Positions 1-7,779 of a DNA stretch of 15,143 bases are shown here, one piece after another. The position numbers and the translations under genes are program-made. Origin of the DNA: CBDUQP01 sp965369385 (lineage in GTDB: Bacteria > Planctomycetota > Phycisphaerae > SM23-33); contig CBDUQP010000089.1 in assembly GCA_965369385.1 (NCBI GenBank), positions 1-15,143 of the forward strand, in the 5' to 3' direction. Position 1 is the stretch's first letter. Each line of letters opens with the position of its first letter. The notes below the pieces were generated by a model. The model was not told the DNA's origin. It made no database searches and was given only the letters and a program-made list of their open reading frames with translations.

Positions 1-123
1 CAATGCAAATCAAAATAGATACTTACGTCTACGCATTTTGCAATAATGTGAAAAACCCATCTACGCAACACCTCTATTTCATATTTTTTCACCAAAGGGC
101 CGACGCTTTTGTCGAATCAGCAT

Positions 124-172
124 TAACTCCTGCTGCTGCTTGCCCCAATCGCTGCAGATTGGTTAGGAGTTA
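124..172 (-). terminator. Nested inverted repeat downstream of the GH2 gene
   Basis: An outer 8-bp perfect inverted repeat (TAACTCCT at 124-131, AGGAGTTA at 165-172) encloses an inner 6-bp one (CCAATC at 145-150, GATTGG at 157-162). It starts 33 nt past the stop codon of the - strand glycosidase gene. It could fold in the transcript and act as a 3' stabiliser or a weak terminator. No T-run follows it on the - strand, so a classical intrinsic terminator is not supported. The rest of 1-205 shows nothing recognisable. Confidence 0.3.
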
Positions 173-205
173 CATAAGCTGTTCGCACAAAGCAGCGGGT
201 GTAAC

Positions 206-3200
206 CTAGCGGCAGAGCAGTCTCCTGGCGAAGAGTTTTGCTGGCGGGTTGCCTTCTATCCTGCCGGCGAGATGGAGCTGGCAGATGCACCACTGGCCCT
301 GGCCTTCGGCTTTGATTCCACACGCTGTCACCGGGTTCCATGGTTTGCCCCACGCGCCGTTGCCGGATTTCAGAATGGGTGTCCACCCCTTGGCATTGAA
401 GGTGGCCGACAGGATGGGGCTGCGATAGCCAAGTGTGGCGTCATACCAGAACTTGAAATCGTGCGGGTCGAAACCATCCACGAGCGGATGTCCGGTGTCT
501 CTGGAGACAAACTCGAATTTGCCCATGCCCGTTTCGCTGAACTCGATCTTCTGGTCAGCAATCGAGTATTCGCCGGGGTCCAGTTGTAGGAATATCGCAC
601 GGGCACCTGCGCGAACGGCCGAGGTTATTTCAGATCGCTGACGTGCGAATGCCTTCATGTCATCGATGAGGATGCAATCGGCAGCTCTGGGTTTGCCTGC
701 GAACGCACACTTCATGCCGAGTGATTTCGCGAGCGTCTCCGCCTTGCCGGCACGTGCGCCAACAATGAATGCCCGCCGGTTGCAGTCGGTATTAGTCTGT
801 GGGAACACATCCAGCGCCAGTTCGGTATCGTGAAGCGTTTTGCCCTCAGCATCCACGATCGCCAGGCGGATGATGCACTTCCCTCTTTTCGCTACATCGG
901 GGGCCTTGAAGGGGATGAATCCCTGGAAGGTGCTGTCGCACGTTTGCACATTGGCCTTCGTGTGGCCGGCGTTTACTACCTTTCCGCCGACTTCCATCTG
1001 GTACTTCAGCGTGGCGCCGTGGGGGATGCTGTTCAGGTCATTGCATACCCAGGCTTCAATCTTCATTTCCTCGCCAGCCGTAAACGCGCGGCGGTCGCAG
1101 CGGAGGGAAGTTATCAGCGGCGAAAGCAGGTCGCGATAGACAAACCACGCAGGTTTGGGTTGTCTGCGACAGTCCAGGATTGTCTTCATCCATCCGCTCG
1201 GGAAGGCATCGATGAACAGGTGAATCGCGAAGCTTACCATGCGGCTGTCACGGCGGAAGGCTTCGGTCATTAGCTTCGTCATATCTGCCTGGTGAGCGAG
1301 ACTCGCGCTAATCCAGTTGGCCACGGTTTTCTGCGTATCGAACCATATGTAGTGAAAGTGGCCGGATTGAGATTTGACTATGTCCTCGGGCGACCAGTCG
1401 GCTTCTTGAGCTTTGGTTTGTGGCAACCAGCTTTTGGGATATTCTTCGCGCATGATCTCGATGGGGTCGAGGCCTTCTGCGCCGAATTCGCCGCAGCCGA
1501 ACAGCCAGCCGGGTTTGATCTTCTGCCAGTATCCCTTGTGGAGTTTGCCCAGCGGCAGTCCGTGCGAGTTGTACCAACCGTTGTAGCAATGGTTATCGGG
1601 GAGTGAGTCGGCAGGCGGATCGTAGTCGCCGTCCACCGGTTTGATCACGCGATCGGGGTTTGCTTGCTTCACCGCCAGAGACGCAGCCGCGAAGAAGTCT
1701 TCCAGTTCCGTGCGCACCAGATGGCGGTGCGGTTTGTCCTGTGCGTTGGGGAATGGTTCGTTGATGTAGGTCACCATGATGTTGCACGGGTGTGACCTGA
1801 CGAGGCGTTCCATCTCTTGTGCCTGGCGAACGGTTTCGCAGAACTGATTGCGGCGCAGCATTCCGAACAGTGGCAGATCGGTTTGCGTCATAATTCCAAG
1901 GCGGTCGCAGTAGTCGTAGATTTCCGGCTGAACCGGGCGCTGCGTTAGTCGCAGGTAGTTCATGTTGGTTATCTTGGCGATCAGGATATCATCGCGGAGT
2001 TGATCGAAGTCTTTCTTCATGACGCATTGCTGGAAGTTGCCCATTGTATTTGTGCCGCGCAGGCGGATTGGGCTTCCGTTCAGAGAGAGCATTCCCTTGG
2101 GAGTGCTATCGGTGTCCATGGAGAACGATCGCATGCCGAACTGTTTGGCGGCGGTGTCGATCACTTTGCCCTTTGGCGTGGTGACGGTAGCCTGGAGCTG
2201 GTAAAGCCACGGCTCGTCGCAGCACCACAGGCGGGGGTTTGGCATGTCTATGGAGAATCGCAGGAAGTTGACGCCCGGCCCGATTTCGTCGGGCATGTCC
2301 ATCTGGATATTCCGGCAGACGGCTGTCTTGAAGTTCTGTCCAAAGACCGATAGCTCGATGGCGGCTTTGCGGCGGAGGATATCGCAGTTGAAAACTTCCA
2401 GCCAGACTTCGGCGCTATTGGAATCAAGCATTGGCCGCACGAAGATATCGTGGATGTGAATGGGACTTCGGGCTTCTACCGTTACATCCTGGTAGATGCC
2501 CATGCCTGGAGGGCAGTGATGCCAACCGACTGCGGGATCGTCATATCCCGGCCCGGTGGCTGCGTAGATCTTGTCACCTTCGTAAAGGTGCCCGTCATCA
2601 CCCCACGAATCATTGCCCATGCAGATTGCATCGTTGGAGACCTTTACGAGCAACGTGTTTCTGCCGATGTGTGCGTGTGCGGTGAAGTCGCACTCGAACG
2701 GCGCGAAGAAGCCCTCGTGCGATCCTACCAGCGAGCCATTGACGAAGACGTCCGCTGCGTAGTCAACTCCTTTGAAACAGGCGAAGAGGGCACCTTTCTT
2801 CATCATCGCATTGGTGACAGTGAAGTGTGTGCGATAGTATGTGACCGCGCGGCCTAGCGGAGGTCCGTAGTGCGGGATGACGACCTTCTTCCACTTGCCC
2901 TTGCCGGCGAGAGTGTGGGTGAAGTCTTTCTGGTCCGCATCGGTTTCCTGTCGCCAGTTGAAAGTTTGCAATGGGAGGCTGATGCGTTTGGATTTCAGTG
3001 TAGGTGCCAGATCCTGCATGAATTTGGCGTGAGCGCGGCGCTGTTTGTTGAGTTCTTTCGTGAGTTTTTCGGCGCTATCAAGTTTGTTGATTCGCCGGAA
3101 AGCGGTGGCTTTGGTAGGCGCGCCGACGGGCAGAACCACATTGGTCAGCTTGGGCGGTTGGGGTTCGATGAGACCTTTGTCGTTGGAGTCTGTTCGTTGG

Positions 3201-3238
3201 GCGGCGATGTTTGCGAATACATCTTTCTTTTCAGCCAT
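206..3238 (-). CDS. Glycoside hydrolase family 2 protein (beta-galactosidase/glucuronidase-like)
   Basis: The product is 1010 aa and should hydrolyse a beta-linked glycoside; the substrate cannot be read from sequence. After about 83 unassigned residues comes a GH2 sugar-binding jelly roll (about 84-258; YYRTHF, DVFVNG and EGFFAPFE are typical). Then follow an Ig-like domain and a TIM barrel. The acid/base glutamate is probably E494 in YINEPFP and the nucleophile E584 in GCGEFGAEG. Their 90-residue spacing suits GH2. The last roughly 200 residues look like a Rossmann/amidotransferase-like fold (AVRAGARAIFLQL, HPLVDGFDPHDF), seen in some long GH2 enzymes. The chosen ATG has GAGG 5 nt upstream and lies 34 nt after the AsmA-like stop. 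A start 66 codons further upstream would overlap that gene and read through low-complexity Pro/Ser/Gln sequence. No signal peptide is visible, so the enzyme is predicted to be cytoplasmic. Probably co-transcribed with the AsmA-like gene. Confidence 0.88.
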   Translation of the reverse strand: MAEKKDVFANIAAQRTDSNDKGLIEPQPPKLTNVVLPVGAPTKATAFRRINKLDSAEKLTKELNKQRRAHAKFMQDLAPTLKSKRISLPLQTFNWRQETDADQKDFTHTLAGKGKWKKVVIPHYGPPLGRAVTYYRTHFTVTNAMMKKGALFACFKGVDYAADVFVNGSLVGSHEGFFAPFECDFTAHAHIGRNTLLVKVSNDAICMGNDSWGDDGHLYEGDKIYAATGPGYDDPAVGWHHCPPGMGIYQDVTVEARSPIHIHDIFVRPMLDSNSAEVWLEVFNCDILRRKAAIELSVFGQNFKTAVCRNIQMDMPDEIGPGVNFLRFSIDMPNPRLWCCDEPWLYQLQATVTTPKGKVIDTAAKQFGMRSFSMDTDSTPKGMLSLNGSPIRLRGTNTMGNFQQCVMKKDFDQLRDDILIAKITNMNYLRLTQRPVQPEIYDYCDRLGIMTQTDLPLFGMLRRNQFCETVRQAQEMERLVRSHPCNIMVTYINEPFPNAQDKPHRHLVRTELEDFFAAASLAVKQANPDRVIKPVDGDYDPPADSLPDNHCYNGWYNSHGLPLGKLHKGYWQKIKPGWLFGCGEFGAEGLDPIEIMREEYPKSWLPQTKAQEADWSPEDIVKSQSGHFHYIWFDTQKTVANWISASLAHQADMTKLMTEAFRRDSRMVSFAIHLFIDAFPSGWMKTILDCRRQPKPAWFVYRDLLSPLITSLRCDRRAFTAGEEMKIEAWVCNDLNSIPHGATLKYQMEVGGKVVNAGHTKANVQTCDSTFQGFIPFKAPDVAKRGKCIIRLAIVDAEGKTLHDTELALDVFPQTNTDCNRRAFIVGARAGKAETLAKSLGMKCAFAGKPRAADCILIDDMKAFARQRSEITSAVRAGARAIFLQLDPGEYSIADQKIEFSETGMGKFEFVSRDTGHPLVDGFDPHDFKFWYDATLGYRSPILSATFNAKGWTPILKSGNGAWGKPWNPVTACGIKAEGQGQWCICQLHLAGRIEGNPPAKLFARRLLCR

Positions 3239-3272
3239 GGTTGCCTCGGTGTTTTGCTGCGGGTGGGGTGTT

Positions 3273-4637
3273 TTAATGAAGGTTTGTATCTGCGATATCG
3301 TCGAGTGCTTTGAAAACATCTCCCGCCAGTTGCCCGCCTGACTTGGCGGCTGAACTGAAGAATCCCCGTGTGCTCTTGGAGATTGCTGAGAAGTTGGCGA
3401 TGGGTTCTTTTGAGACGAGTTTGGTGGCGTCGTCATTCCAGCTACCCTTGACGCGGAATTTCAGCAAACTACTTCCGATACCACTGAGTTTGTTGAGCAT
3501 GGGTATCTTGTTCATAATGTCGCTGGTCTGCTTTATGGGCACTGGTATCACGCAGAGATTCATTTGCGTGGTTTGCAGGTTCACCGTTCCGCCGGCGTCT
3601 GAATCAATGGCTGACAGGGTGTTGCTGACTCGTCCGTGCTGTAATGTGACAACAGGCCCATTGAGCAAGAAGATCGCCTCGGCGTCGCCACACTGAAGAG
3701 GCATTCCAACCTGTGTGAAAATATCGCCAAAGATAGGCATCTGCCACAGGTCGGCATCGTCAATGAAGATGGCGCCCTTGCCGATCAGATTGCCAAGCCG
3801 CCTGCCTGTCATCTGGATTCGCACCGAAGCGCGAGCCTTGCCGGTTCTCATTGTTCTGTGCGGGAAGACGGATCGGCTTAGAGTGAACAAGCTGATGTTA
3901 TTGGCACGGATCGTGCCTGTGAGCAAAGAGGGCTTGTTCTTGTGAGCGAGGAATGCAAAGTTGGCGTTGGCGAGTCCGCTGCAAATCCAGCCATGATAGT
4001 TGGCGAGCGTGACCTTACCATCGTCGACGAGAACCGAGTCTATGGAGGCGTTTCGAAGGGCCAGAGCAATCGCAGACTGAAGCATTTGCTCCCGTGAAGT
4101 ATCGTCTGGTGCCGATGTCGGCTTCTTGGTCAGGCTGAATTCATATGTGTTTTTGGCTACGGATCTCACTCGCACCTTATTGATCTCAATACGAGGCGTG
4201 AGGTCACTCAGGAGGCCGGTCTCCACTTCGTCAAGTATTTCGTCGAGCGTCATTGGCTTGCCCCTCATGGGCAGCACCAGTTCACCGTCGACGTACAGCG
4301 GCGAAACCAGCACTCCGGTCACGACCACTTTGTTGATTTGTGGCCCAAGGATCAGCCAGTTTGACAACTCTATCGTTATAGAATCGACAGCCAGCCAGTT
4401 ATGCCCACGGGCATCGCGGACGATCACGTCTGATGCGGTAGTCGACCCGAAGAGTCCAACATTGATGCTGCCGATCGTAATGTTGCCATCGATGTGTTGT
4501 TGCAGGCTCGCGTTTATCCAGTTCCGCACCAACGCAGGCAAGATTGCAAACTTGACTATGCAAAGCAGCGCCACAACCGTGATGGCGGTAACTTTCATAC
4601 GTCTCAGCCAGGGGCGTTTTGTCTTCTGTCTGCTCAT
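3273..4637 (-). CDS. AsmA-like membrane-anchored protein
   Basis: The product is 454 aa: a basic N-terminus (KTKRPWLRRMK), one transmembrane helix (about residues 15-37), then a long beta-rich region with the AsmA/TamB pattern. The segment INASLQQHIDGNITIGSINVG, followed by repeated hydrophobic strands, is typical of the AsmA N-terminal unit. The part from about residue 270 (MTGRRLGNLIGKG, then DLWQMPIFGDIF) resembles the AsmA C-terminal module. Family members are inner-membrane proteins projecting into the periplasm and are linked to phospholipid transport and outer-membrane assembly. Start choice is uncertain. A GTG at 4664 would add nine residues. The ATG at 4637 lacks a clear Shine-Dalgarno, but it leaves room for the promoter of the divergent lipoprotein gene. 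It is followed after 34 nt by the GH2 gene, so the two probably form an operon. Confidence 0.72.
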   Translation of the reverse strand: MSRQKTKRPWLRRMKVTAITVVALLCIVKFAILPALVRNWINASLQQHIDGNITIGSINVGLFGSTTASDVIVRDARGHNWLAVDSITIELSNWLILGPQINKVVVTGVLVSPLYVDGELVLPMRGKPMTLDEILDEVETGLLSDLTPRIEINKVRVRSVAKNTYEFSLTKKPTSAPDDTSREQMLQSAIALALRNASIDSVLVDDGKVTLANYHGWICSGLANANFAFLAHKNKPSLLTGTIRANNISLFTLSRSVFPHRTMRTGKARASVRIQMTGRRLGNLIGKGAIFIDDADLWQMPIFGDIFTQVGMPLQCGDAEAIFLLNGPVVTLQHGRVSNTLSAIDSDAGGTVNLQTTQMNLCVIPVPIKQTSDIMNKIPMLNKLSGIGSSLLKFRVKGSWNDDATKLVSKEPIANFSAISKSTRGFFSSAAKSGGQLAGDVFKALDDIADTNLH

Positions 4638-4653
4638 GTATATTGCAGGGGGC

Positions 4654-4681
4654 TTGTGTCCCACCTTCTATCCCGTACAAT
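4654..4681 (+). promoter_or_regulatory. Possible promoter of the DUF547-like lipoprotein gene (leaderless)
   Basis: A TACAAT hexamer (4676-4681, five of six consensus bases) lies 16 nt after a weak -35 (TTGTGT, 4654-4659). Only 7 nt separate it from the ATG at 4689 and no Shine-Dalgarno is present, so transcription would begin at or beside the start codon. Confidence 0.4.
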
Positions 4682-4688
4682 AATCCAC

Positions 4689-5534
4689 ATGTGGACCACC
4701 ATCTTCAAGCTCACGGGATTTGTTATTATAATCAATTTGGTCGGGTGTGCGAACATCAGACTTCCGGTGACAACAATTCAGCCCATATCTTTGGACACTT
4801 CCAATGTTGTTCCTGCGGTAGATTATGGGGAACTTTCGTCTATTTTGACCAGAGAATCGTTTATCGATCCCGACAGCAAATATCTTCTACTTGGCTCCAC
4901 GGCGGAAATAAGCAACCAATTGCAGCCGCTCCTGAAACGTTTGGCGGTTACCGGGCCCACGGTTACGCCAAAGCTCTTTGCCTCCAGGAGTGACAGGCTG
5001 GCATACTGGTATAACGCGCGAGTCGCCTGGTCGCTCTATCTTGTCAGGCAATCTTGCGTGGACAACAAGGTGGATATGGCGAGGTTTGCGGGCACGCGCT
5101 TCCCTCTGGATGGTAGGCCGATGACTCTGGCGGATATCGACAGCACGTTGCGAAAGTCTTTCACATGGCAGGCGGCGGCAGTGGCACCATCTCTGAGAAC
5201 TGACAGGCTGGTGCTGCCCAAGTTGGCGTTTTCGGCGGACAAGGTGGACGAGGCAGTCGTCAAGCGCCTGAGCGAATACGTTGACGATTCGCAACGATTC
5301 AAGATAGATATCGCACGCCAGCAAATATCGGTACCGGAAGCAATATGGTTGCACCGTGACGAAATAATCTCCGACTATGAAAGAAGTTATGGTACCAAGG
5401 GCGCCAATCTTCTGACTGCTTTGCTAAGCCACGTCTCAGGCTCGGCCCACAGGCGACTTCAGGATGCGGTGGGCTATCGCGTGGTGAAAGCAAAGCCCGG
5501 CAGAATCAATTGCGCCAAGAGCGACGAAGACTGA
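4689..5534 (+). CDS. Lipoprotein with a divergent DUF547-like domain
   Basis: The product is 281 aa with a short lipoprotein signal: hydrophobic FVIIINLVGC with a lipobox LVGC and the lipidated cysteine at C20. Residues from about 100 to 232 follow the DUF547 plan. LAYWYNARVAWSLYLV matches the family's WINxYNA helix, FPLDGRPMTLADIDSTLR matches the 'G..LsLddIe..LR' segment, and LPKLAFSADKVDEAVVKRL plus ISVPEAIWLHRDEI match the later part. The usual Asn-Cys region of DUF547 is not recognisable: QAAAVAPSLR occupies its place, so any function depending on that cysteine is doubtful. The role is unknown. The ATG is the first one ahead of a good lipoprotein signal; longer in-frame starts would run back through the divergent AsmA-like gene. 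It is convergent with the ACT gene, 61 nt away, and that gap shows no clear terminator. Confidence 0.7.
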   Translation: MWTTIFKLTGFVIIINLVGCANIRLPVTTIQPISLDTSNVVPAVDYGELSSILTRESFIDPDSKYLLLGSTAEISNQLQPLLKRLAVTGPTVTPKLFASRSDRLAYWYNARVAWSLYLVRQSCVDNKVDMARFAGTRFPLDGRPMTLADIDSTLRKSFTWQAAAVAPSLRTDRLVLPKLAFSADKVDEAVVKRLSEYVDDSQRFKIDIARQQISVPEAIWLHRDEIISDYERSYGTKGANLLTALLSHVSGSAHRRLQDAVGYRVVKAKPGRINCAKSDED

Positions 5535-5595
5535 CAGGCCTTGCGATCCATTCCAGTAAAGAGGCAAAGTCGATTTCTTAGAGGATCTGGTGTGA

Positions 5596-6048
5596 TCAAT
5601 TCTTGCTTCTGGTGGGTGCCTTCTTTTTCGTAGTACTCTTGTCGGCCGACTTGTCGGCAGGCGTAAGAAGCTTAATCGTCTTGTTGACGTCTGCGACTTT
5701 AAACACGCCTGTGGCATTTTCGTCGTTGGGGCTGCCGGTGCAGTAGGCGTAAGAAATGTTCACATGGTTTTCTGCCAAGGTATTGGCGATATGCGCGAAC
5801 GATCCGGGCTTATTGTTCAAATCCATCACCAGAACTTCGGATTCAGTCCACTGATCATGTGCGACCTTGAGTATTTTGCGTGTCTTGTCTGCTGCATCGG
5901 TGACAAGGCGCAGCACGCCATGCTCGGCTGAGTCCATCAGCGTCAGTGCGATCACGTTAATCTTGGCTTGTGCAAGTGCATCGGTAATGCTTGCCAGCAC
6001 GCCAGGCTTGTTGACGAGAAAGATCGAGAACTGTGTTTGCAGATTCAT
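5596..6048 (-). CDS. Tandem ACT-domain protein (COG4747-like)
   Basis: The product is 150 aa and consists almost wholly of two ACT domains, about residues 5-68 (QFSIFLVNKPGVLASITDAL) and 70-137 (VLVMDLNNKPGSFAHIANTL), plus a Lys/Thr/Ser-rich tail (KSTTKKKAPTRSKN). Each repeat carries the 'NKPG' turn that normally contacts a ligand between ACT domains. Stand-alone ACT-ACT proteins are thought to be amino-acid-responsive regulators; ligand and partner are unknown here. The start is decided by the strong AAGGAAAGGTG ahead of ATG at 6048. The ATG 14 codons upstream is less likely. It lies 75 nt downstream of tsaB on the same strand. It may be co-transcribed, or it may use a weak promoter in the gap (TTGCAC, 17 nt, TACAAG on the - strand). 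Confidence 0.85.
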   Translation of the reverse strand: MNLQTQFSIFLVNKPGVLASITDALAQAKINVIALTLMDSAEHGVLRLVTDAADKTRKILKVAHDQWTESEVLVMDLNNKPGSFAHIANTLAENHVNISYAYCTGSPNDENATGVFKVADVNKTIKLLTPADKSADKSTTKKKAPTRSKN

Positions 6049-6123
6049 GGTAACACCTTTCCTTGTAAGTTTTTGTATTCTATTGTGCAACAGGTTTGGC
6101 CCTTTTTTATCCCGTGGAAGGCC

Positions 6124-6825
6124 CTATTTGCCCGGATTCTGTTTTTCCCACAGGCGCACGGCCTCTGGTTTCCGGGAATATATAGGCAGCAGTTCGGCAT
6201 AAGGTGTAAAGCCATTTGTTTCAGCAATTTGCCTTCCAACGCACCAGATGCCCGCTGGTGTTGGGAACGCTGCGTTTTCGTCGAGAACGGTTATCTGGGG
6301 TCCTGAGCAGTCATGGTACGAAAGCCCTTCACCGATGAGTGTTGCAGGTTTGGGTAGTGATGTCAGGAAATCTTTTATTTGTAATGCTTTACCGTCGGAA
6401 TGCGGTTGAATTACGCCATTGGGGCTTCGGGTGAATGTCTGCGAGTAGACATACCCCTCTTTTGCATCAAACACTACCGCAAGGTTCTCCCAATCCAACT
6501 CGCGAGCGTTATACGCAACCGCCCAAGCCGTCGGAACACCCACACATTTGAGCCCGGATACGAGCTGTCCGAGAGTTCTTGCTACCGTTACGCCCACGCG
6601 GATCCCGGTGAAGCTGCCCGGTCCTGCCGAGACGTAGACGTGGTCCAGGTCCTTTGGCGTCAGTTTGTGTGAGACCAGCAGATCTTTGCACCGGGCGACC
6701 AATTGGGTGGCGTGCCTGGCGGAGGCATCGAAGTCGATGACTTCAAGCATGTTATCGCCAATGCCCAGCGCCAGCCCTCCTTGGCGGCACGATGTTTCTA
6801 TAGCTATTGATACCGATTCATCCAT
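6124..6825 (-). CDS. tsaB: tRNA threonylcarbamoyladenosine biosynthesis protein TsaB
   Basis: TsaB is the ASKHA-fold partner of TsaD in the complex that makes N6-threonylcarbamoyladenosine at position 37 of ANN-decoding tRNAs, in the cytoplasm. The 233-aa length is normal. Diagnostic features are the start SIAIETS (residues 6-12), the family signature GPGSFTGIRVG (68-78), and the ending LLPIYSRKPEAVRLWEKQ, shared with many bacterial TsaB proteins. No tsaD, tsaE or rimI is adjacent, unlike in many bacteria. The ATG at 6825 has no Shine-Dalgarno. An out-of-frame ATG lies just upstream, within ATGTCCTCGCAATG. A TACAAT box lies 9 nt before the start. The ACT-domain gene follows on the same strand. 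Confidence 0.93.
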   Translation of the reverse strand: MDESVSIAIETSCRQGGLALGIGDNMLEVIDFDASARHATQLVARCKDLLVSHKLTPKDLDHVYVSAGPGSFTGIRVGVTVARTLGQLVSGLKCVGVPTAWAVAYNARELDWENLAVVFDAKEGYVYSQTFTRSPNGVIQPHSDGKALQIKDFLTSLPKPATLIGEGLSYHDCSGPQITVLDENAAFPTPAGIWCVGRQIAETNGFTPYAELLPIYSRKPEAVRLWEKQNPGK

Positions 6826-6834
6826 TGCGAGGAC

Positions 6835-6863
6835 ATTGTAATGGGTTTGATCGACACTTGGAA
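6835..6863 (-). promoter_or_regulatory. Possible tsaB promoter
   Basis: On the - strand TACAAT (6835-6840) follows a poor -35 (TTCCAA, 6858-6863) with a 17-nt spacer. The start codon is 9 nt further on, giving at most a few nucleotides of leader. The -10 is good and the -35 weak. Confidence 0.3.
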
Positions 6864-6895
6864 CACTTTGGATGGATGCTTGTCTGCATTCAGGT

Positions 6896-6925
6896 TTGAC
6901 ATGAACAGGGGCGGGTCGCTAGCAT
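6896..6925 (+). promoter_or_regulatory. Sigma70-type promoter of the phosphoesterase-yidC operon
   Basis: A perfect TTGACA (6896-6901) is followed after 18 nt by TAGCAT (6920-6925, four of six consensus bases). Transcription would start near 6932, giving a leader of about 63 nt. That leader contains two copies of TCGAACA (6966-6972, 6986-6992); a third lies in the coding region (7022-7028). Confidence 0.5.
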
Positions 6926-6994
6926 AGCTGACTTATCGCACACGTCGCAGGTGCGGAACTCTGCTTCGAACACCGCTTAACAGCATCGAACAAC

Positions 6995-7768
6995 ATGATA
7001 GCGATCATAAGTGACATACATTCGAACACCGAAGCCCTCACGGCAGTACTCGCCGATATCGCTGAGCGCGGGGCGGAGCAGATATTCTGCCTCGGTGATA
7101 TCGTGGGATATGGTCCCAGCCCGCGGGAGTGCCTGGACCTGATTATGTCCAACTGCAATGTAACGCTAATGGGCAACCATGATTGTGCGGTCATGTTCGA
7201 ACCGGCAAACTTCAACCTGGGTGCCGAGGCCGCATGTTACTGGACACGCACCCAGTTGGAGAACGAACCGGATGACGCCAAGCGAACGAAACGTTGGGAA
7301 TTCCTCGGTGAGCTTCCGGTAAAGCACATATTCTCGGCAGAGGATATGGGCATGAAAGATGTGTGGCTGGCTCACGGTAGCCCCCGACGTCCCATAAACG
7401 AATATGTCTTCCCCGACGATATCTACAATAGCCCAAGTAAGATGAAAGCCCTGTTCGACAGGATCGGTCATCTTTGCTTCATCGGTCACACACATGTGCC
7501 CGGTGTTTTTCTGAACACACCCGATTTCTACAGTCCTGGTGAACTTGATGGGGTTTTCGAAATCGACCCCGATCACAAAGCTATCATCAACGTTGGTTCG
7601 GTTGGACAGCCTCGCGACAGAGACAGCCGCGCGAGCTACGTCATGATCGAGCCAGGGTTGATACGCTTTGTGCGAGTTCAATATGATGTCAGCTCCGTGG
7701 TGAACAAGGTTTCGGCAGTGCCCGAACTTGATAACTACCTTGGGGCCAGACTGATGGATGGACGCTAG
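6995..7768 (+). CDS. Calcineurin-like metallophosphoesterase (COG0639 type)
   Basis: The product is a 257-aa cytoplasmic phosphoesterase of the two-metal calcineurin-like superfamily. All core motifs are present: DIH (D7, H9), GDIVGYG (G34, D35), GNHD (60-63), AHGSP with H127, and GHTH (164-167). The C-terminal NVGSVGQPRD is typical of small phosphodiesterases related to ApaH/YfcE. The substrate cannot be told from sequence; phosphodiesters, diadenosine polyphosphates or nucleotides are family options. The ATG at 6995 sits directly before the first beta strand (MIAIISDIHSN) and has no visible Shine-Dalgarno. Only 11 nt separate its stop from the yidC start, so the two genes are very probably one operon under the promoter at 6896-6925. 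Confidence 0.9.
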   Translation: MIAIISDIHSNTEALTAVLADIAERGAEQIFCLGDIVGYGPSPRECLDLIMSNCNVTLMGNHDCAVMFEPANFNLGAEAACYWTRTQLENEPDDAKRTKRWEFLGELPVKHIFSAEDMGMKDVWLAHGSPRRPINEYVFPDDIYNSPSKMKALFDRIGHLCFIGHTHVPGVFLNTPDFYSPGELDGVFEIDPDHKAIINVGSVGQPRDRDSRASYVMIEPGLIRFVRVQYDVSSVVNKVSAVPELDNYLGARLMDGR

Positions 7769-7779
7769 AGGAGCACCCT

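Noticed and set aside
830..1606. Several + strand frames opposite the GH2 gene
   Set aside because: They are antisense to catalytic GH2 sequence, without Shine-Dalgarno or domains.
3239..3436. Upstream in-frame extension of the GH2 protein (66 codons)
   Set aside because: It overlaps the end of the AsmA-like gene and is low in complexity. The ATG at 3238 has a good Shine-Dalgarno.
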